A stretch of 64,000 nucleotides of DNA from Oasisia sp. SBJ-2009 (lineage: Eukaryota; Annelida; Polychaeta; Sabellida; Siboglinidae), in assembly GCA_964017155.1 (NCBI GenBank), contig OZ024854.1, positions 50,118,594-50,182,593 of the forward strand, written 5' to 3'. Below the pieces are notes generated by a model. It had not been told where the DNA came from. It searched no databases and saw nothing but the letters and a program-made list of their open reading frames with translations. Positions 62,901 through 64,000 of the stretch are shown piece after piece. Position numbers and translations under genes: made by a program. Position 1 is the stretch's first letter. Each line of letters starts with the position of its first letter.

Positions 62901-62993
62901 TGTGGTGTGTGTCCTCAAGTGGTTATGTAGACCAATGGTGGACATACGTGGCCTATCACAAGCACAAGTCGGGCAAGGGAAGCCAGTTGTCAC

Positions 62994-64000
62994 TTATGCC
63001 TTTTCGCTCGCTCGGAGCCTCACTAAGGAACGCCACTGTTTTCTGTCTGTGGCCATCTTCTCCATTTCTTTCCGGGTGTACCCCATCTCTTTTGTATCTT
63101 TTTCTGTGTCTCTCTGCCAGGTGTTTCGTGGCCTACCTCTTCTTCTCTTCCCTGGGGGGTTCCATGTGATGGCTTGACGGGTGATTGATTCCGGTGGTTT
63201 CCTTAGTGTATGTCCTATCCACCTCCATTTTCTCTTCTTTATTTCATTTTCTATGGGTAGTTGCTTGGTTGTTTTCCAGAGTGTGGTGTTCGGTACCTTG
63301 TCTGTCCACTTCAAGTGTAGTATTCTGCGCAGGCATTTGTTGATGAAGGTCTGTATTTTCTTTAGTGTCTTCTGTGTGGTTCGCCATGTCTCCGCTCCGT
63401 AGAGCAAAACTGCCTTCACATTTGAGTTAAACAATCTCAGCTTGGTGTTAATTTTGATTCGTTTTGCTCTCCAACTTTTTCTCAACATGATGAATGCCAC
63501 TCTTGCTTTCTGGATTCTTGCTTTGACGTCTTCTTCTGTCCCTCCAGTTTTGTTTATTGTACTGCCCAGGTATGTGAATGCATCTGTCTCTTCCAGTGGC
63601 TCTCCGTTCAATGTAATGGGGTTGTTGTTCTTTGTGTTGGCTTTCATAATCTTTGTCTTGCTTCTGTTGATGTTAAGTCCAAGCTGTGTTGACACTGTGT
63701 TTAGCTGCTCTGTTTTTTCCTGCATCTGTTTATGGCTGTGTGAGAGGAGAGCGAGGTCATCCGCAAAGTCCAGGTCCTCCAACTGGCTCCTTGGTGTCCA
63801 CTGGATCCCATTTCTTCTATTTTTTGTAGTCTTTTTCATGATCCAGTCTATGGCGAGCAGGAATAGGAAAGGTGACAGAAGACATCCTTGCCTCACACCT
63901 GTCTTCACCATGAAGGAGTCTGTTAGTTGTCCTGCATGAATGACCCTGCATGCCATGTCTTCATAACTACTTCTTATCACAGATATAAATTTCTCAGGTA
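62994..64000 (-). mobile_element. RTE-type LINE, reverse transcriptase C-terminal part, cut by the window edge
   Basis: Open frame of about 335 codons from the right edge to the stop at 62994. It reads PEKFISVIRSSY, GVRQGCLLSP, LDFADDLALLSHS, INRSKTKIM, TYLGSTINKTGG, RRILHLKWTDKVPN and GKRRRGRPRNTWQRD. Catalytic FADD is intact and there is no stop, so this is the best preserved LINE in the window. The remainder lies outside. Confidence 0.9.

Overview
The window is nuclear DNA from an animal, most likely an aquatic invertebrate. The genes are split by GT-AG introns, families are metazoan (RBM5/10-type G-patch protein, selenophosphate synthetase, F-box/WD40 protein, BTB-Kelch, THAP, ABCA-type transporter), and the spacers are full of CR1/L2- and RTE-type LINEs, hAT-like elements and long microsatellites. 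I could not fix the phylum. Most long open frames here are repeats or LINE fragments, so the gene models rest on splice sites, intron phase and family similarity.

Layout. 338-3384 (+): last two coding exons of an RBM5/RBM10-like splicing factor, with a LINE lying six bases inside the intron. 5485-9955 (+) and 11838-25625 (+): two tandem, complete, seven-exon selenophosphate synthetase genes. Both have an in-frame TGA at the catalytic position (GUGCK) and both have a SECIS-like hairpin in the 3' UTR (10661-10752 and 25928-26006). They therefore look like two selenocysteine-containing SEPHS2 paralogues. Copy 2 is stretched by a CR1/L2-like LINE, a TIR element and a hAT-like element in its introns. 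28758-45641 (-): a 13-coding-exon F-box/WD40 gene (787 codons). Its introns hold several tandem repeats that begin at, or include, splice junctions, including about 60 copies of a 49-bp unit that carries a splice donor. They also hold three nested DNA elements and an intragenic duplication.

47803-49827 is a perfect (TCG)675 array. 50998-52714 (+) is a BTB-BACK-Kelch gene with a 5-bp frameshift in the BTB domain. 53489-55976 is an inverted-repeat element with an RTE-like LINE nested in it. 56897-57015 is a lone THAP-domain first exon. 57862-61765 (-) is the 3' end of an ABCA-type transporter whose second nucleotide-binding domain has lost the Walker A lysine, the first glycine of the signature and the Walker B glutamate, although its reading frame is intact. 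The right edge (62460-64000) is LINE sequence.

The genes do not form one pathway. The functional unit is the tandem SEPHS2 pair: the enzyme makes selenophosphate, the selenium donor for selenocysteine, and is itself made by selenocysteine insertion, so both copies should be under selenium feedback.
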